From Clostridia bacterium (GTDB lineage Bacteria; Bacillota; DSM-521; Neomoorellales; SLTJ01), in contig SLTJ01000051.1 in the NCBI GenBank assembly GCA_004347685.1, positions 1 to 41,301 on the forward strand: DNA of 41,301 nucleotides, read 5' to 3'. The position numbers were made by a program, and so were the translations under genes. The notes beneath the pieces are model-generated. The model saw nothing but the letters and a program-made list of their open reading frames with translations. It made no database searches and was not told the DNA's origin. Below are positions 1 through 7,789 of the stretch, piece by piece (the stretch's first letter is position 1; every line of letters starts with the position of its first letter).

Positions 1-157
1 AAGAGACAGATAAGCCATTATTACTGGACTTTCGCCACCTGATCCCCATTTCCTGCAACGTACCTTAGGTTTCAATCCCATCCAGCTCGTTAGACGTTAG
101 TTCTGGTGGGAACACGGATTATAGGGTAATGGGGTTATCTTAATGGCTTTTCGCCCC

Positions 158-186
158 TTACGCTTCGGCCCGGGGTATGATATAAT
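158..186 (+). promoter_or_regulatory. Extended -10 promoter of the Nudix gene
   Basis: A perfect extended -10 (TGATATAAT) ends at 186. The -35 region at 158-163 (TTACGC) is poor, as often seen with TGn-type promoters. It sits about 95 bases before the ribosome site of the Nudix gene. Bases 1-157 show no supported gene. Confidence 0.6.
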
Positions 187-282
187 ACTGGAGCAGTTAC
201 AGATGTTCGGACAAAGGGGGTAGCGCATATCGAAGCGGATAGGTATGGGCGGCCATATCCACCGCCAGCCCAGGAGGTAGAT

Positions 283-960
283 ATCGGGGCCCGGATCCGA
301 GAGCGTCTGCAGCAGCGCCAGCGGACTATCCTTGACAGCCGGCTGTATATGAAGAACGGAGTTCTGCTCCCGCTGGTACCGGAGGGCGAGTGGGCGGTGC
401 TCTTTGAAGTGCGCTCATCCAATCTCAAACACCAGCCAGGGGAAATCTGCTTTCCCGGCGGCCAGGTGGATGCCACCGATACCAGTGAACAGGAGACGGC
501 CGTGCGGGAAACCTGCGAGGAACTGCAGGTGCCGCGTTCTTCCATTGAGGTGCTGGGCGAGCTGGATATCATGCTCACGCCCTTCCAGCTCATCCTTTAT
601 CCCTATGTCGGGATCCTGCGGGAGCCACAGGCCATTAACCCTGACTCCAGGGAAGTAGCCGGTGTTTTTACCGTGCCCCTTCGGGAACTCCTGCGGGTCA
701 CCCCAGAATACTACGAAATGACCGTCGAGGTCCAGCCGCCGAAAAACTTCCCCTTGCATAAGATCCCCAACGGGAAAGATTACCAGTGGCGCACCGGCAT
801 CCTCCCTGAACTTTTCTACGAATTCAACGGCTATGTAGTCTGGGGGATGACGGCCCGGGTGCTGAATAACTTCCTCCAGATTATCCAAGAGGATGTCGCC
901 GGGAGAAGTACCCCAGGGCCTCCAGCACCGGCACCCTGCCCTGTCCGGCCACGGCCATAG
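283..960 (+). CDS. Nudix hydrolase, NudL-type CoA pyrophosphatase
   Basis: Likely hydrolyses the diphosphate of CoA or related nucleotides in the cytoplasm. The Nudix box is clear (GG-Q-V-D, then RE-x2-EE-L), and the C-terminal Y-x-VWGMTA segment is typical of NudL. The first ATG is at 349, but family-like sequence (R-x-RL-x6-ILDSR) continues in frame upstream to 283. There an AGGAGG (272-277) stands five bases before ATC, and no ATG, GTG or TTG exists in frame between the stop at 178-180 and 349. I therefore place the start at ATC 283, by inference; 349 is the conservative choice. The last 20 or so residues are low-complexity and antisense to a YqeB remnant, so the original stop was probably lost in a rearrangement. 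Confidence 0.8.
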   Translation: MGARIRERLQQRQRTILDSRLYMKNGVLLPLVPEGEWAVLFEVRSSNLKHQPGEICFPGGQVDATDTSEQETAVRETCEELQVPRSSIEVLGELDIMLTPFQLILYPYVGILREPQAINPDSREVAGVFTVPLRELLRVTPEYYEMTVEVQPPKNFPLHKIPNGKDYQWRTGILPELFYEFNGYVVWGMTARVLNNFLQIIQEDVAGRSTPGPPAPAPCPVRPRP

Positions 961-1094
961 CCTCCTCCGGGCCGGCCGCCAGCTTCCCCGCCATGTCTTC
1001 TACCCGGGTCTCCCCGGTCCAGACATCCTCAGCCAAGGCCACGGTGCGGCGGATAACCGTGGGCTTTGGCCCTTCCAGGGCAACTACCTCTAGC
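897..1094 (-). pseudogene. Fragment of YqeB-like (EF2563 family) selenium-dependent molybdenum hydroxylase protein
   Basis: Read on the minus strand, an open stretch contains P-T-VIRRTVALAEDVWTGE followed by a VED segment and later a PGVLLP segment. This resembles the region after the N-terminal Rossmann part of YqeB-family proteins, which mature selenium-dependent molybdenum hydroxylases. Both ends are missing: no start, no GGGDLA-type N-terminus, and the 3' side runs into the end of the Nudix gene. The match is from memory of the family, so the assignment is moderate. A selenium link would fit the nearby selD. Confidence 0.5.
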
Positions 1095-1480
1095 GGCGGC
1101 TAAGGTGGGACGGCCAGACCCGGTGGCCTGCGAGGAACTCATCGAAGCGATTGCCACCTTTATCGCCAATAACGAAGTCACTGACGTTGAGCTGGCTGCC
1201 GCCCGGGAGGTGCACTTCAACAGCGCCGTTCCCGATTATTTCCACGAAAAGACATTACACGAGGTCTTGCTGGCCCGGCGCTATTTTCTGGAGCATCCGT
1301 CCGCGTCAACCTCAGAATCGCTGGTTCTGGCAAGTCTGCTGCACATATTGCATGGAAACCGCCCATACGCTTTAAGCCGGCGGTCGCATAGCATCACGCC
1401 CTTTGCTCCCAGCGGGCCTACTGAATACCGGCCTCTGTCGCCCCGCCTGCGGGAAAAGGTTCGGCGCAGCCTGGCGGTCG
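1090..1480 (+). pseudogene. Fragment of a DNA methyltransferase (N4/N6 methylase type)
   Basis: An open plus-strand stretch contains DYFHEKTLHEVLLARRYFLE, then LLHILHGNRPYALSRRSH and a P-F-x-P-S-G-P-x-EYRPL segment. These recall the middle of site-specific DNA methylases acting on adenine or N4-cytosine. The catalytic DPPY/SAM-binding parts are absent, it starts abruptly beside the YqeB remnant, and it ends inside the 3' end of the radical SAM gene on the other strand. The ORF is longer (1066-1701), but the part beyond about 1480 is antisense to the radical SAM gene. It looks like debris from a rearrangement. Confidence 0.55.
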
Positions 1481-2704
1481 CGTGTGGGTCGTGTCCTGGT
1501 GCAGGAAACAAGAAGGATCTTCAGCCAGGTAGTTACCACTGTGAGCGTAGGCCCGACCCCGGCAGCCGCCGCACAAAGGGTTGTATTCGCAGGTGGCGCA
1601 TTTTCCCTGGAGGGTTTCCCCCCGACGGCGGAGGTCTGAGAAAAGAGGAGCGTTTTCCCAGATCTCCGGCAGCGGCTTCTCCCGTACGTTTCCGGCGCTG
1701 ATCGGCAGAAACGGGCAGGCCCAAACATCGCCGTTGGGCTTGAGGTAGACCAGGCCGGATCCCGCGACGCACCCTTTGAAGACAGTGCGGGCCAGGGCCC
1801 GCCCGCAGGGACCGACTTTTTTCTGCTGGATGAGGTGTGCCCAATACTGCGGCCCGGCGACGGGTTCAATGACGGTATAGGCGTGTTTCTGGTTCTCAGC
1901 GATCATATGCATCAGCCATTCGTTCTGCTGACGCCCGAGTTCCCGGTCCTTAATGGTTTCCCCCCGGCCAACAGGTACAAGCTGGTAGTTCAGCACAATC
2001 TCGGCCTGGTACTTCCGCGCTATGGCGAGGATTTGGGGGAGTTCCTCCCTATTGTACTCCATGGCCGTAACATTGATTTGGAGGGCCATGCCGGCTTCTT
2101 TGCAGGCTTCAATGCCGCGGACGGCCAGCTTGAACGCTCCCTCGCTGTTGCGAATATAGTCGTGAAGCTCGGGGGTCGCGGCGTCCAGGCTGATGGCCAG
2201 CCCGGCTACGCCGCAGTCTCTTAGCCGCCTGGCTACCCTGGTGTCTATGAGCGTAGCGTTAGTAGCGATTACGCTAGGCAGCCCGAGCCCGGCGGCATAT
2301 TCGGCCAGGTCGTAAATATCTGGGCGCACCATTGGCTCTCCGCCGGTAAAAGCCAGCATGCGGAAGGCATCTATTGAAGCTATTTCCCGCAGAAGCTTCT
2401 TGCCCTCTGCTGTGGACAGTTCTTCGGGAGAACGGCGCCCACCACTGGCGTGGCAGTGGCGGCAGCGCAAATTACACGCGGTAGTCATTTCCCAGACAGG
2501 GTGGTTGGGAAAGCCGATACACCCCATGCCGACGGCCCCGGCCGCCACCGGCAAAGTTTTGGTACCCCGGGCCAGCCAGCCAGGCAGGTGTTTCCACCCG
2601 GTGAGGTAGGCCAGATAGAAAGCGGACAAGGCCTGGCGCAACACCAGGGTGGGAGGCCGGTAAAACGGCCGCACCACCCGCTGCACATGATCGCTATCCC
2701 GCAT
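1418..2704 (-). CDS. Radical SAM/SPASM domain protein
   Basis: A 428-residue radical SAM enzyme. The 4Fe-4S/SAM motif is C77-x3-C81-x2-C84. A Cys-rich SPASM region follows in the last 130 residues (CG, KGC, WACPF, C-x2-C-x5-C-x2-C), which binds auxiliary Fe-S clusters. The first 65 residues form an unusual, partly hydrophobic lead before the barrel. The start lies 31 bases after the UbiA gene's stop, so both are probably one operon. SPASM enzymes include peptide maturases and AhbC/AhbD-type haem enzymes; the substrate here is unknown. The last 20 or so residues overlap the methylase remnant and may be a non-native tail. Confidence 0.85.
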   Translation of the reverse strand: MRDSDHVQRVVRPFYRPPTLVLRQALSAFYLAYLTGWKHLPGWLARGTKTLPVAAGAVGMGCIGFPNHPVWEMTTACNLRCRHCHASGGRRSPEELSTAEGKKLLREIASIDAFRMLAFTGGEPMVRPDIYDLAEYAAGLGLPSVIATNATLIDTRVARRLRDCGVAGLAISLDAATPELHDYIRNSEGAFKLAVRGIEACKEAGMALQINVTAMEYNREELPQILAIARKYQAEIVLNYQLVPVGRGETIKDRELGRQQNEWLMHMIAENQKHAYTVIEPVAGPQYWAHLIQQKKVGPCGRALARTVFKGCVAGSGLVYLKPNGDVWACPFLPISAGNVREKPLPEIWENAPLFSDLRRRGETLQGKCATCEYNPLCGGCRGRAYAHSGNYLAEDPSCFLHQDTTHTRPPGCAEPFPAGGATEAGIQ

Positions 2705-2735
2705 GTTTATCGCCTCGTAATCTATGGAACACTAC

Positions 2736-3653
2736 CTAGCGAAAGCTGAAAAAAAGCAAGTACTGCAGGCTGACGAGCAGGTTTAACGCGATAGTCGCCG
2801 CGCATATCGGCTGGATTGTCCTGGCGTGACGGTAATGGCCCCGGACAATCCCCACCAAGGCAAAGCCGGCAACCGCGGTAGACAGGATAATGCCCAGAAG
2901 CCACGGCCACACCAGGCCTTGCGCGGGCCAGATGACCAGCCAGGCGGTAACGGCCGTGCCGGCGATGAGCAAGGCGTACAGGACGGCCATGCGCTGCGGC
3001 CCGAACGTGACGACGAGATTGCGCTTGCCGCTCGCGGCATCCGCTTCGCGGTCGGGAAACTCATTGATGAGGATAACCGCGGTAATGCTGAGGGCTACCG
3101 GGATGGAAAGCAGCGTGCCCAGGAGCGTAAACTCCCCGGCCAAAACGTAGTAGCCCATATTTACTGTCAGCCACCCATAGCAAAAGCCGATAAAACATTC
3201 GCCAACGCCGCGGTAGGCCCATTGAAATGGCTTGGCAGAGTAGAAAACTCCCCCTACCAGCCCCACGGCTCCCAAAACCAGGGCCGGCGCTCCCACCTCG
3301 AAAGCGAAGTGCAAAATCAGTCCGAGGATGACGGCGCCGGCGGCAGCCAGGTAGCCGGCAACAAGCACGTAGCGCCTGGGAAAACCAGCCAAAGATTGCA
3401 GTGCGCCGGATCCCCCTGAGAAAGGGTTGCGGTTGAGGTTGCGACTGTCCCCTTCGAAGTCATAGTATTCTCCCAGAAAGTACGTGGCCAGCATGATGAG
3501 GAAAACGGCTGCGGCCCCGGTACCGGCGGTTTCCCACCGCCAGGGGTAACCGTCATGAGCAGCTAACGCCGCGCCAGCGAAAAAAGGAAGCAGTCCAACG
3601 CTGTGAAAGGCAGGACGGGCCATCAAAAGCCAGGCCTTAGCTTTGGTTAGAAT
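2736..3653 (-). CDS. UbiA-family prenyltransferase
   Basis: An integral membrane prenyltransferase with about eight hydrophobic segments. Two Asp-rich motifs are visible: GEYYDFEGD (Mg-diphosphate site 1) and NEFPDREADAASGKRNL (site 2). Members attach polyprenyl chains to aromatic acceptors in quinone, haem or lipid synthesis. The acceptor cannot be told, and there are no menaquinone genes nearby. The first good ATG is at 3623 (MARPAFHSVG), but the family-like K-AWL segment lies upstream of it. A GGGGGGAG sits six bases before an ATT at 3653, giving ILTKAKAWLLMARP; I use that start tentatively. The longer reading frame to 3866 enters a repeat and is not supported. It is followed closely by the radical SAM gene. 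Bases 3654-3962 hold a dispersed repeat and no supported gene. Confidence 0.8.
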   Translation of the reverse strand: MLTKAKAWLLMARPAFHSVGLLPFFAGAALAAHDGYPWRWETAGTGAAAVFLIMLATYFLGEYYDFEGDSRNLNRNPFSGGSGALQSLAGFPRRYVLVAGYLAAAGAVILGLILHFAFEVGAPALVLGAVGLVGGVFYSAKPFQWAYRGVGECFIGFCYGWLTVNMGYYVLAGEFTLLGTLLSIPVALSITAVILINEFPDREADAASGKRNLVVTFGPQRMAVLYALLIAGTAVTAWLVIWPAQGLVWPWLLGIILSTAVAGFALVGIVRGHYRHARTIQPICAATIALNLLVSLQYLLFFSFR

Positions 3654-3813
3654 GGTTTCTCCCCCCAATTGTTGAGCAGGCGCTATGACAAGTATTCCGC
3701 ACCTGCTTCCACGATTCCTGCTTACAGATTTTGTTTTTGCCGCGTAACTGCCCTGAAGACTAGGCGCTCTGCCGTTTTCGTCCTTCGTTGGCACCACTGT
3801 CCAGTGGCATGAG

Positions 3814-3940
3814 CGTCTACTCAGGCCCCCGCCTGTCACCGCCTTTGAGCGCGGCCGCGCCGTCACCTTCGCGCAGCCTGATAACCCGGCTAGCGTCTGC
3901 AGTCGTTCGCCGTCCGACCTCCGACCGGCCTGGAGGCTGA
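3814..3940 (+). repeat. Dispersed repeat R1, copy A
   Basis: About 75-80 percent alike by eye to 28381-28505. Both copies carry GCCTTTGAGCGCGGCCGC, a CCTCCGACCGGCC block and the end GGCTGAGTAGTTGC. In both, one plus-strand frame stays open and ends in SDRP-x-G-stop. In copy A this would be a 43-codon ORF (3809-3940); in copy B it forms the last part of an MFS transporter. Function unknown. Confidence 0.65.
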
Positions 3941-3962
3941 GTAGTTGCTTTTGCCGCCGGCT

Positions 3963-4544
3963 CTATTCAGCCATCAGGCTGAGCACCGGCGCCTGGTAAG
4001 GATCATTGCAGGCCGGGCAGACCACCTGCCCGTCCTTCAGGGCGGCCCGGGGCTCCATCACTCCTTCGCCGCACGCGCTGCATTGCACGGTGGGGAAGAC
4101 CCTGGCCCCCTGGGGCAGGGCCACTTCTACCTCGCGCACGTCAAAAAGCTCTTCCACCGGTATTTCCCTGAGGTGACGGATTCTGGCCTCCCGCTCCTCG
4201 GGGCTGGCCTGGCGGGGCCTGCTGCCGGCCGGGCCGGCGGCCCCGTATTTCACCGCCACCCGCACCCCGCGGCCGTCACAGCGGCGGGCAAAGGTAAAGA
4301 CCTGCTTGCCCCAGTCCCGCAGATACAGGTTTCCCTTGCCAAAGGTACAGCCGGTGAGCACCTGCACCGCATCCACCCCGCAGGCTTCGTTCTCAACCAT
4401 GGCTACCAGTTCCTCGTCCCGGGAACGGTCAATCCCCAGACGCTCCAGCCCCGCCCAGGCCGCCCGGAAACCCATGGCCAGCCCAGGGCAGGCATGGCCG
4501 TGAAATTCCACCGCTTTTTCCCACAATATTTTTTGATCCTCCAC
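3963..4544 (-). CDS. FmdE family protein
   Basis: A 193-residue protein of the FmdE family (Pfam FmdE, PF02663), named after formylmethanofuran dehydrogenase subunit E. The N-terminal H15-G-H17-A-C19-PG motif and the EACGVDA-x-QVLTGCTFGKGN block are diagnostic and probably bind metal. Two C-x2-C pairs near the C-terminus make a zinc ribbon. In bacteria these proteins occur near molybdenum or tungsten enzymes; the partner is unknown here. The start is GTG 4544 behind GGAGTGA; a -10-like TATAAT (minus strand, 4589-4594) lies upstream without a clear -35. Confidence 0.88.
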   Translation of the reverse strand: MEDQKILWEKAVEFHGHACPGLAMGFRAAWAGLERLGIDRSRDEELVAMVENEACGVDAVQVLTGCTFGKGNLYLRDWGKQVFTFARRCDGRGVRVAVKYGAAGPAGSRPRQASPEEREARIRHLREIPVEELFDVREVEVALPQGARVFPTVQCSACGEGVMEPRAALKDGQVVCPACNDPYQAPVLSLMAE

Positions 4545-4608
4545 GTAAAATCACTCCGTTTTATGCTGAGATCCCTGCCGGCGCTAAGATTATACCGCTG
4601 CTGGTCAC

Positions 4609-4637
4609 TTGACATGGATGCCGGCAGGTCGTAATAT
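4609..4637 (+). promoter_or_regulatory. Sigma-A promoter of the HD-GYP gene
   Basis: TTGACA (4609-4614), a 17-base spacer, then TAATAT (4632-4637). This close-to-consensus match points at the HD-GYP gene 94 bases downstream. Confidence 0.8.
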
Positions 4638-4675
4638 GTATATACTTAATAAGATTATACGCTTAGACTAACAGG

Positions 4676-4717
4676 TGTCAAGGGACAGGGGCAAATTCCC
4701 CGTCTCTGACTCTGACA
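4676..4717 (+). repeat. REP-like palindrome in the HD-GYP leader
   Basis: TGTCA and TGACA ends flank a stem AGGGAC(A)GGGG / CCCCGTCTCT with a six-base loop (4681-4707). It lies in the untranslated leader just before AGGAGG (4717-4722). The TGTCA...GGGAC design resembles the palindrome at 38496-38541. It may be a REP-type element or a leader structure affecting translation. Confidence 0.5.
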
Positions 4718-4730
4718 GGAGGTAAGCATC

Positions 4731-5834
4731 ATGCCGCCAACGGCGGATCAGGGACAGATCCTTCTTCTGCAGGGACTGGCCAATTTTAACCAGCAACTCT
4801 GCGCCGAATGCCACGGCGTGCACTATCTCCTGCACCTGGAGGTAGAGGAAGGGGTACCATTTACGGCCAATAACTGCAGCGATCCCCGGGCGGCAGATTC
4901 CCTGGTGGGAGGGCTGAAACAATTCTTACGGCAAAGATGGCCCCTGCCTTCCGGGCAGCCTGTGCCCCTCGATCTTGAGGAACTGCACCTGCAGGTAGCC
5001 GTACCCCACCAATTTTCTATGCTCTTTCCCCTGGGGACGGAGGCCCGCCCCTTTGGCTTCCTCTTTACCCTGAGCGAAGCCCCCTGGCCCCCGGCCCAGG
5101 TGGCGGTTATCGGAGCCATGGCCCGGGCCCTGGGTTCCCTGGTGGTGCAGTTACACCAGGAAATGCAGCTCAGCAACGTGCTCCTAACGGTGGTGAACAG
5201 CGCCGTGACCGCCATTGAGGCCCGGGACGAATACACCGGCGGGCACTCGGCCCGCGTCGCTGATTACAGCTACCAGGTGGCCCGGGCCCTGGAGCTAGAC
5301 GACGCCCAGGCCCAGCTCGTCCACACCGCTGCGGCCCTGCACGATATCGGCAAGATCGGGGTGCGGGATAGCGTCCTGGCCAAGCCGGGACCCCTCGCAC
5401 CGGCCGAATGGGAGCATATCCGCCAGCACCCGGTGCTGGGAGAGAAAATCCTCTCTCCCATCAAGCTGTTGGCGCCGGTGCTCCCGGTGGTGCGCCACCA
5501 CCACGAACGGTACGACGGCCGCGGCTACCCCGACGGCCTGGCCGGGGAGGCCATCCCCCTGTACGCCCGCATCGTCTCCCTGGCCGACGCCTTTGAGGCC
5601 ATGACCAGCCACCGGCCCTACCGTCCGGCCCTCCCTGTGGCTACTGCCCTGGCTGAGCTAAAAGCTAACGCCGGCAGCCAGTTTGACCCAGAGCTGGTGA
5701 AGGTGTTTTTGCGGGAGGGAACTGATGGCCTCTACCCTTTCGTTAGACATTCACCTGCCGGCCAGAAGAGTAGCCCACCTACTGATTCCCGTTCGGTAAT
5801 GAAAAGACCGCCCTGGGAATTCTCCTCTACGTAG
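4731..5834 (+). CDS. HD-GYP domain phosphodiesterase
   Basis: Likely degrades cyclic di-GMP. The N-terminal 145 or so residues form a sensory region with Cys residues but no motif I can name with certainty. The HD-GYP domain follows: GGHSARVA, the catalytic H204-D205-IGKIGV, HHHERYDGRGYPDGL carrying the GYP signature, and SLADAFEAMTSHRPYR. No membrane segments are seen, so the protein is cytoplasmic. It starts at ATG with AGGAGG nine bases upstream. The domain ends near residue 328; the last 35 or so residues are antisense to the convergent methyltransferase (overlap 5732-5834) and may be an extension past a lost stop. Confidence 0.88.
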   Translation: MPPTADQGQILLLQGLANFNQQLCAECHGVHYLLHLEVEEGVPFTANNCSDPRAADSLVGGLKQFLRQRWPLPSGQPVPLDLEELHLQVAVPHQFSMLFPLGTEARPFGFLFTLSEAPWPPAQVAVIGAMARALGSLVVQLHQEMQLSNVLLTVVNSAVTAIEARDEYTGGHSARVADYSYQVARALELDDAQAQLVHTAAALHDIGKIGVRDSVLAKPGPLAPAEWEHIRQHPVLGEKILSPIKLLAPVLPVVRHHHERYDGRGYPDGLAGEAIPLYARIVSLADAFEAMTSHRPYRPALPVATALAELKANAGSQFDPELVKVFLREGTDGLYPFVRHSPAGQKSSPPTDSRSVMKRPPWEFSST

Positions 5835-6604
5835 CGGCGGATTTCCGCCCGGACGGCCGGGGTCAGCTCGGTATAGGCATAAAAAAAGTCCTCCAGGTCA
5901 GCTACCGCCTCTGCCGCCGGCATCTCCCGACGCCCGGTCTGATGCTCCAGTTCCAGGGAGGGGTAATAGCCCCAGGCCAACAGCAGGTGAAAGATGTACA
6001 CAGCGTCGGCAGCCAAGGGCGGCATGGGGGTACCGAAAAGGCGGTGCCAGAGTTCGGCCCGCTCCGGCTCCTGCCTGGAGATAAAGCCGCTGTAAAAACA
6101 GCCGCCCCGCCCGGCCCGGAGCATCTTCCGCAGGGTGGGCACGTCTTTAACCCCCGGCGACCTGGAGGCGATCACCAAGTCAAAGGCCCCTTCCCAGCCC
6201 CTGGCCCCCAGGTCCACCTCTTCCCAGGTGGAGCAGACAGTTTCAATGTTTTGCAGTCCAGCGGCTTCGGCCCGCTCCTGGAGAATGGCCAGCATGCCCG
6301 GAGCGGGGTCCAAGGCCACCACCTTTTTTGCCCGCCGGGCCAGGACCAGGGTCTCATTGCCGGGGCCGCAGCCGATGTCCAGGATTCTCGTCTCGGCTCC
6401 CAGGTCCTGGTGGTGCCCCAGCCAATGCAGCAACTGTGCCGCCCGCCTTTCTCCTTCCTGACCGCCGGTATTCCTGGCATAAAGCCCAGCCCGCCGGTCC
6501 CACCAGCGGATATCGGCCCGCTCCTTGACCTGGCGGCCGTAGAGGGAAGCGGCCCGTTCCTCAGACCAGGCCTTTTCCCAGAAGCCGACGTCGTTTAACA
6601 GCAA
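5732..6604 (-). CDS. Class I SAM-dependent methyltransferase
   Basis: A 290-residue protein with the SAM motif ILDIGCGPGNETLVLA, the acidic strand VVALDPAPGM and a later DLVIASRSPG in place of the usual motif-IV acidic loop. The substrate is unknown. The start is TTG 6604 behind GAGAGGAGC. Its 3' end overlaps the HD-GYP gene by 103 bases, tail to tail. The Trp-rich N-terminus (FWEKAW, RWWDRRA) is typical of small-molecule methyltransferases. Confidence 0.8.
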   Translation of the reverse strand: MLLNDVGFWEKAWSEERAASLYGRQVKERADIRWWDRRAGLYARNTGGQEGERRAAQLLHWLGHHQDLGAETRILDIGCGPGNETLVLARRAKKVVALDPAPGMLAILQERAEAAGLQNIETVCSTWEEVDLGARGWEGAFDLVIASRSPGVKDVPTLRKMLRAGRGGCFYSGFISRQEPERAELWHRLFGTPMPPLAADAVYIFHLLLAWGYYPSLELEHQTGRREMPAAEAVADLEDFFYAYTELTPAVRAEIRRYVEENSQGGLFITERESVGGLLFWPAGECLTKG

Positions 6605-6793
6605 TTTTATTGCTCCTCTCGAGAATACTATTGGCGCCTCCGAACCATGGTGCCACCAAGGTGAGCCAGACCGACAAACCGATAAGGCGAGGGAGCGTTC
6701 TCCCCCACCTCACCGCGCGAGCCGCCGCTCCTCTCGGATCCCCTCCAGGACAATCTGTCTCAAGACGGCAATCCAAACCGGGGCACGCTGAGG

Positions 6794-7438
6794 TTACGCC
6801 GGCAGGGCCAGGATTATCACGGTCATCTCCTCCGGCCGGGTGCCGGCAGATACCTCCAGGAACTCCTGGTTCGTCACCCGCGGGAACTGGCGGCTGAATT
6901 CGTCCACCCCCTGGATGGGGAATTGCTGCGCCGGCAACGCCGGCGTTTTATAGTGCATGGGCAGCACTATCCGGGGCTTGATGGCTTCCACGACCTGGCG
7001 GGCCTGGACGGCATCTATGGTAAAAAAGCCGCCTACCGGCACCATCAGTACATCCTGGGGGCCGATCTCGGCCACCTGGGCCGGGGTCAAGGCGTGGCCC
7101 AGGTCTCCCAGGTGACAGACCCGCACCCCGTCCATAACCCAGCGGAAGACGGTGTTGTTGCCCCGCTGGCGCCCGCCCTGGTCATCGTGAAAAGTAGCCA
7201 ACCCGTAAATATCCAGCCCCTGTGCTTCATGCTTCCCGGCACCCTGGATGACCTCCGGCTGCCCCTGGATCTGGTCAATGGCATTATGGTCAAAATGGTC
7301 GTGGCTGACGGTTACGACATCCGCCGCCACCTTAGGCGCCGGGTAACCAATCTGCGGGTCAAAGGGATCAGTCACCAGCCGCCGCCCTTCGGCATCAGCC
7401 AGCAAGAAACAAGCGTGTCCTAACCAGCGAATCTGCAC
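6794..7438 (-). CDS. Metallo-beta-lactamase-fold hydrolase (UlaG/UPF0173 type)
   Basis: A 214-residue MBL-fold protein. Visible signatures are IRWLGHACF near the N-terminus, H46-x-H48-x-D50-H51 for the zinc site, HLGDLGH and a C-terminal VLPMHYKT. These belong to the UPF0173/UlaG-like group of metal-dependent hydrolases of unknown substrate. GTG 7438 is chosen because AAGGAG stands eight bases upstream. The in-frame ATG at 7456 would itself overlap that ribosome site, and the reading frame beyond to 7765 has no family similarity. Confidence 0.85.
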   Translation of the reverse strand: MQIRWLGHACFLLADAEGRRLVTDPFDPQIGYPAPKVAADVVTVSHDHFDHNAIDQIQGQPEVIQGAGKHEAQGLDIYGLATFHDDQGGRQRGNNTVFRWVMDGVRVCHLGDLGHALTPAQVAEIGPQDVLMVPVGGFFTIDAVQARQVVEAIKPRIVLPMHYKTPALPAQQFPIQGVDEFSRQFPRVTNQEFLEVSAGTRPEEMTVIILALPA

Positions 7439-7474
7439 CTTTACCGCTCCTTTCATAACATGCCTGATGCTCCT

Positions 7475-7503
7475 ATTATATACCCCAGTGGAAAATAATA
7501 CAA
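7475..7503 (-). promoter_or_regulatory. Sigma-A promoter of the MBL-fold gene
   Basis: On the minus strand: TTGTAT (7503-7498), 17-base spacer, TATAAT (7480-7475), about 37 bases before the GTG start. Bases 7504-7789 show no supported gene. Confidence 0.7.
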
Positions 7504-7789
7504 GCAAACGGCAAGAGCAAAAAGGGCCCGGTAGGCGCGGCGGCGGTGTACCCTGCCGGCTACAGGAAAGACTACGGTTACGGGCATGAACCGGATGGCA
7601 TCCATAAGCTATCCTTATGTGGCACTGACCACCAATAAAATGTGCTAATGCAACAGGGGATAGAACAATTGCGGCGAAGGGGAACAATAGTCCCGGCGAA
7701 ATTCGCATGAACTTAGAGTAGCTCCACGCGGCATGACAGAACCGTGATCTTATGGCCAATCGCAAACGATGGAAGCGAGGTGGCGCCTT

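Noticed and set aside
68-79. GGTTTCAATCCC, like the end of a CRISPR repeat
   Set aside because: It occurs once, with no second copy at regular spacing and no cas genes.
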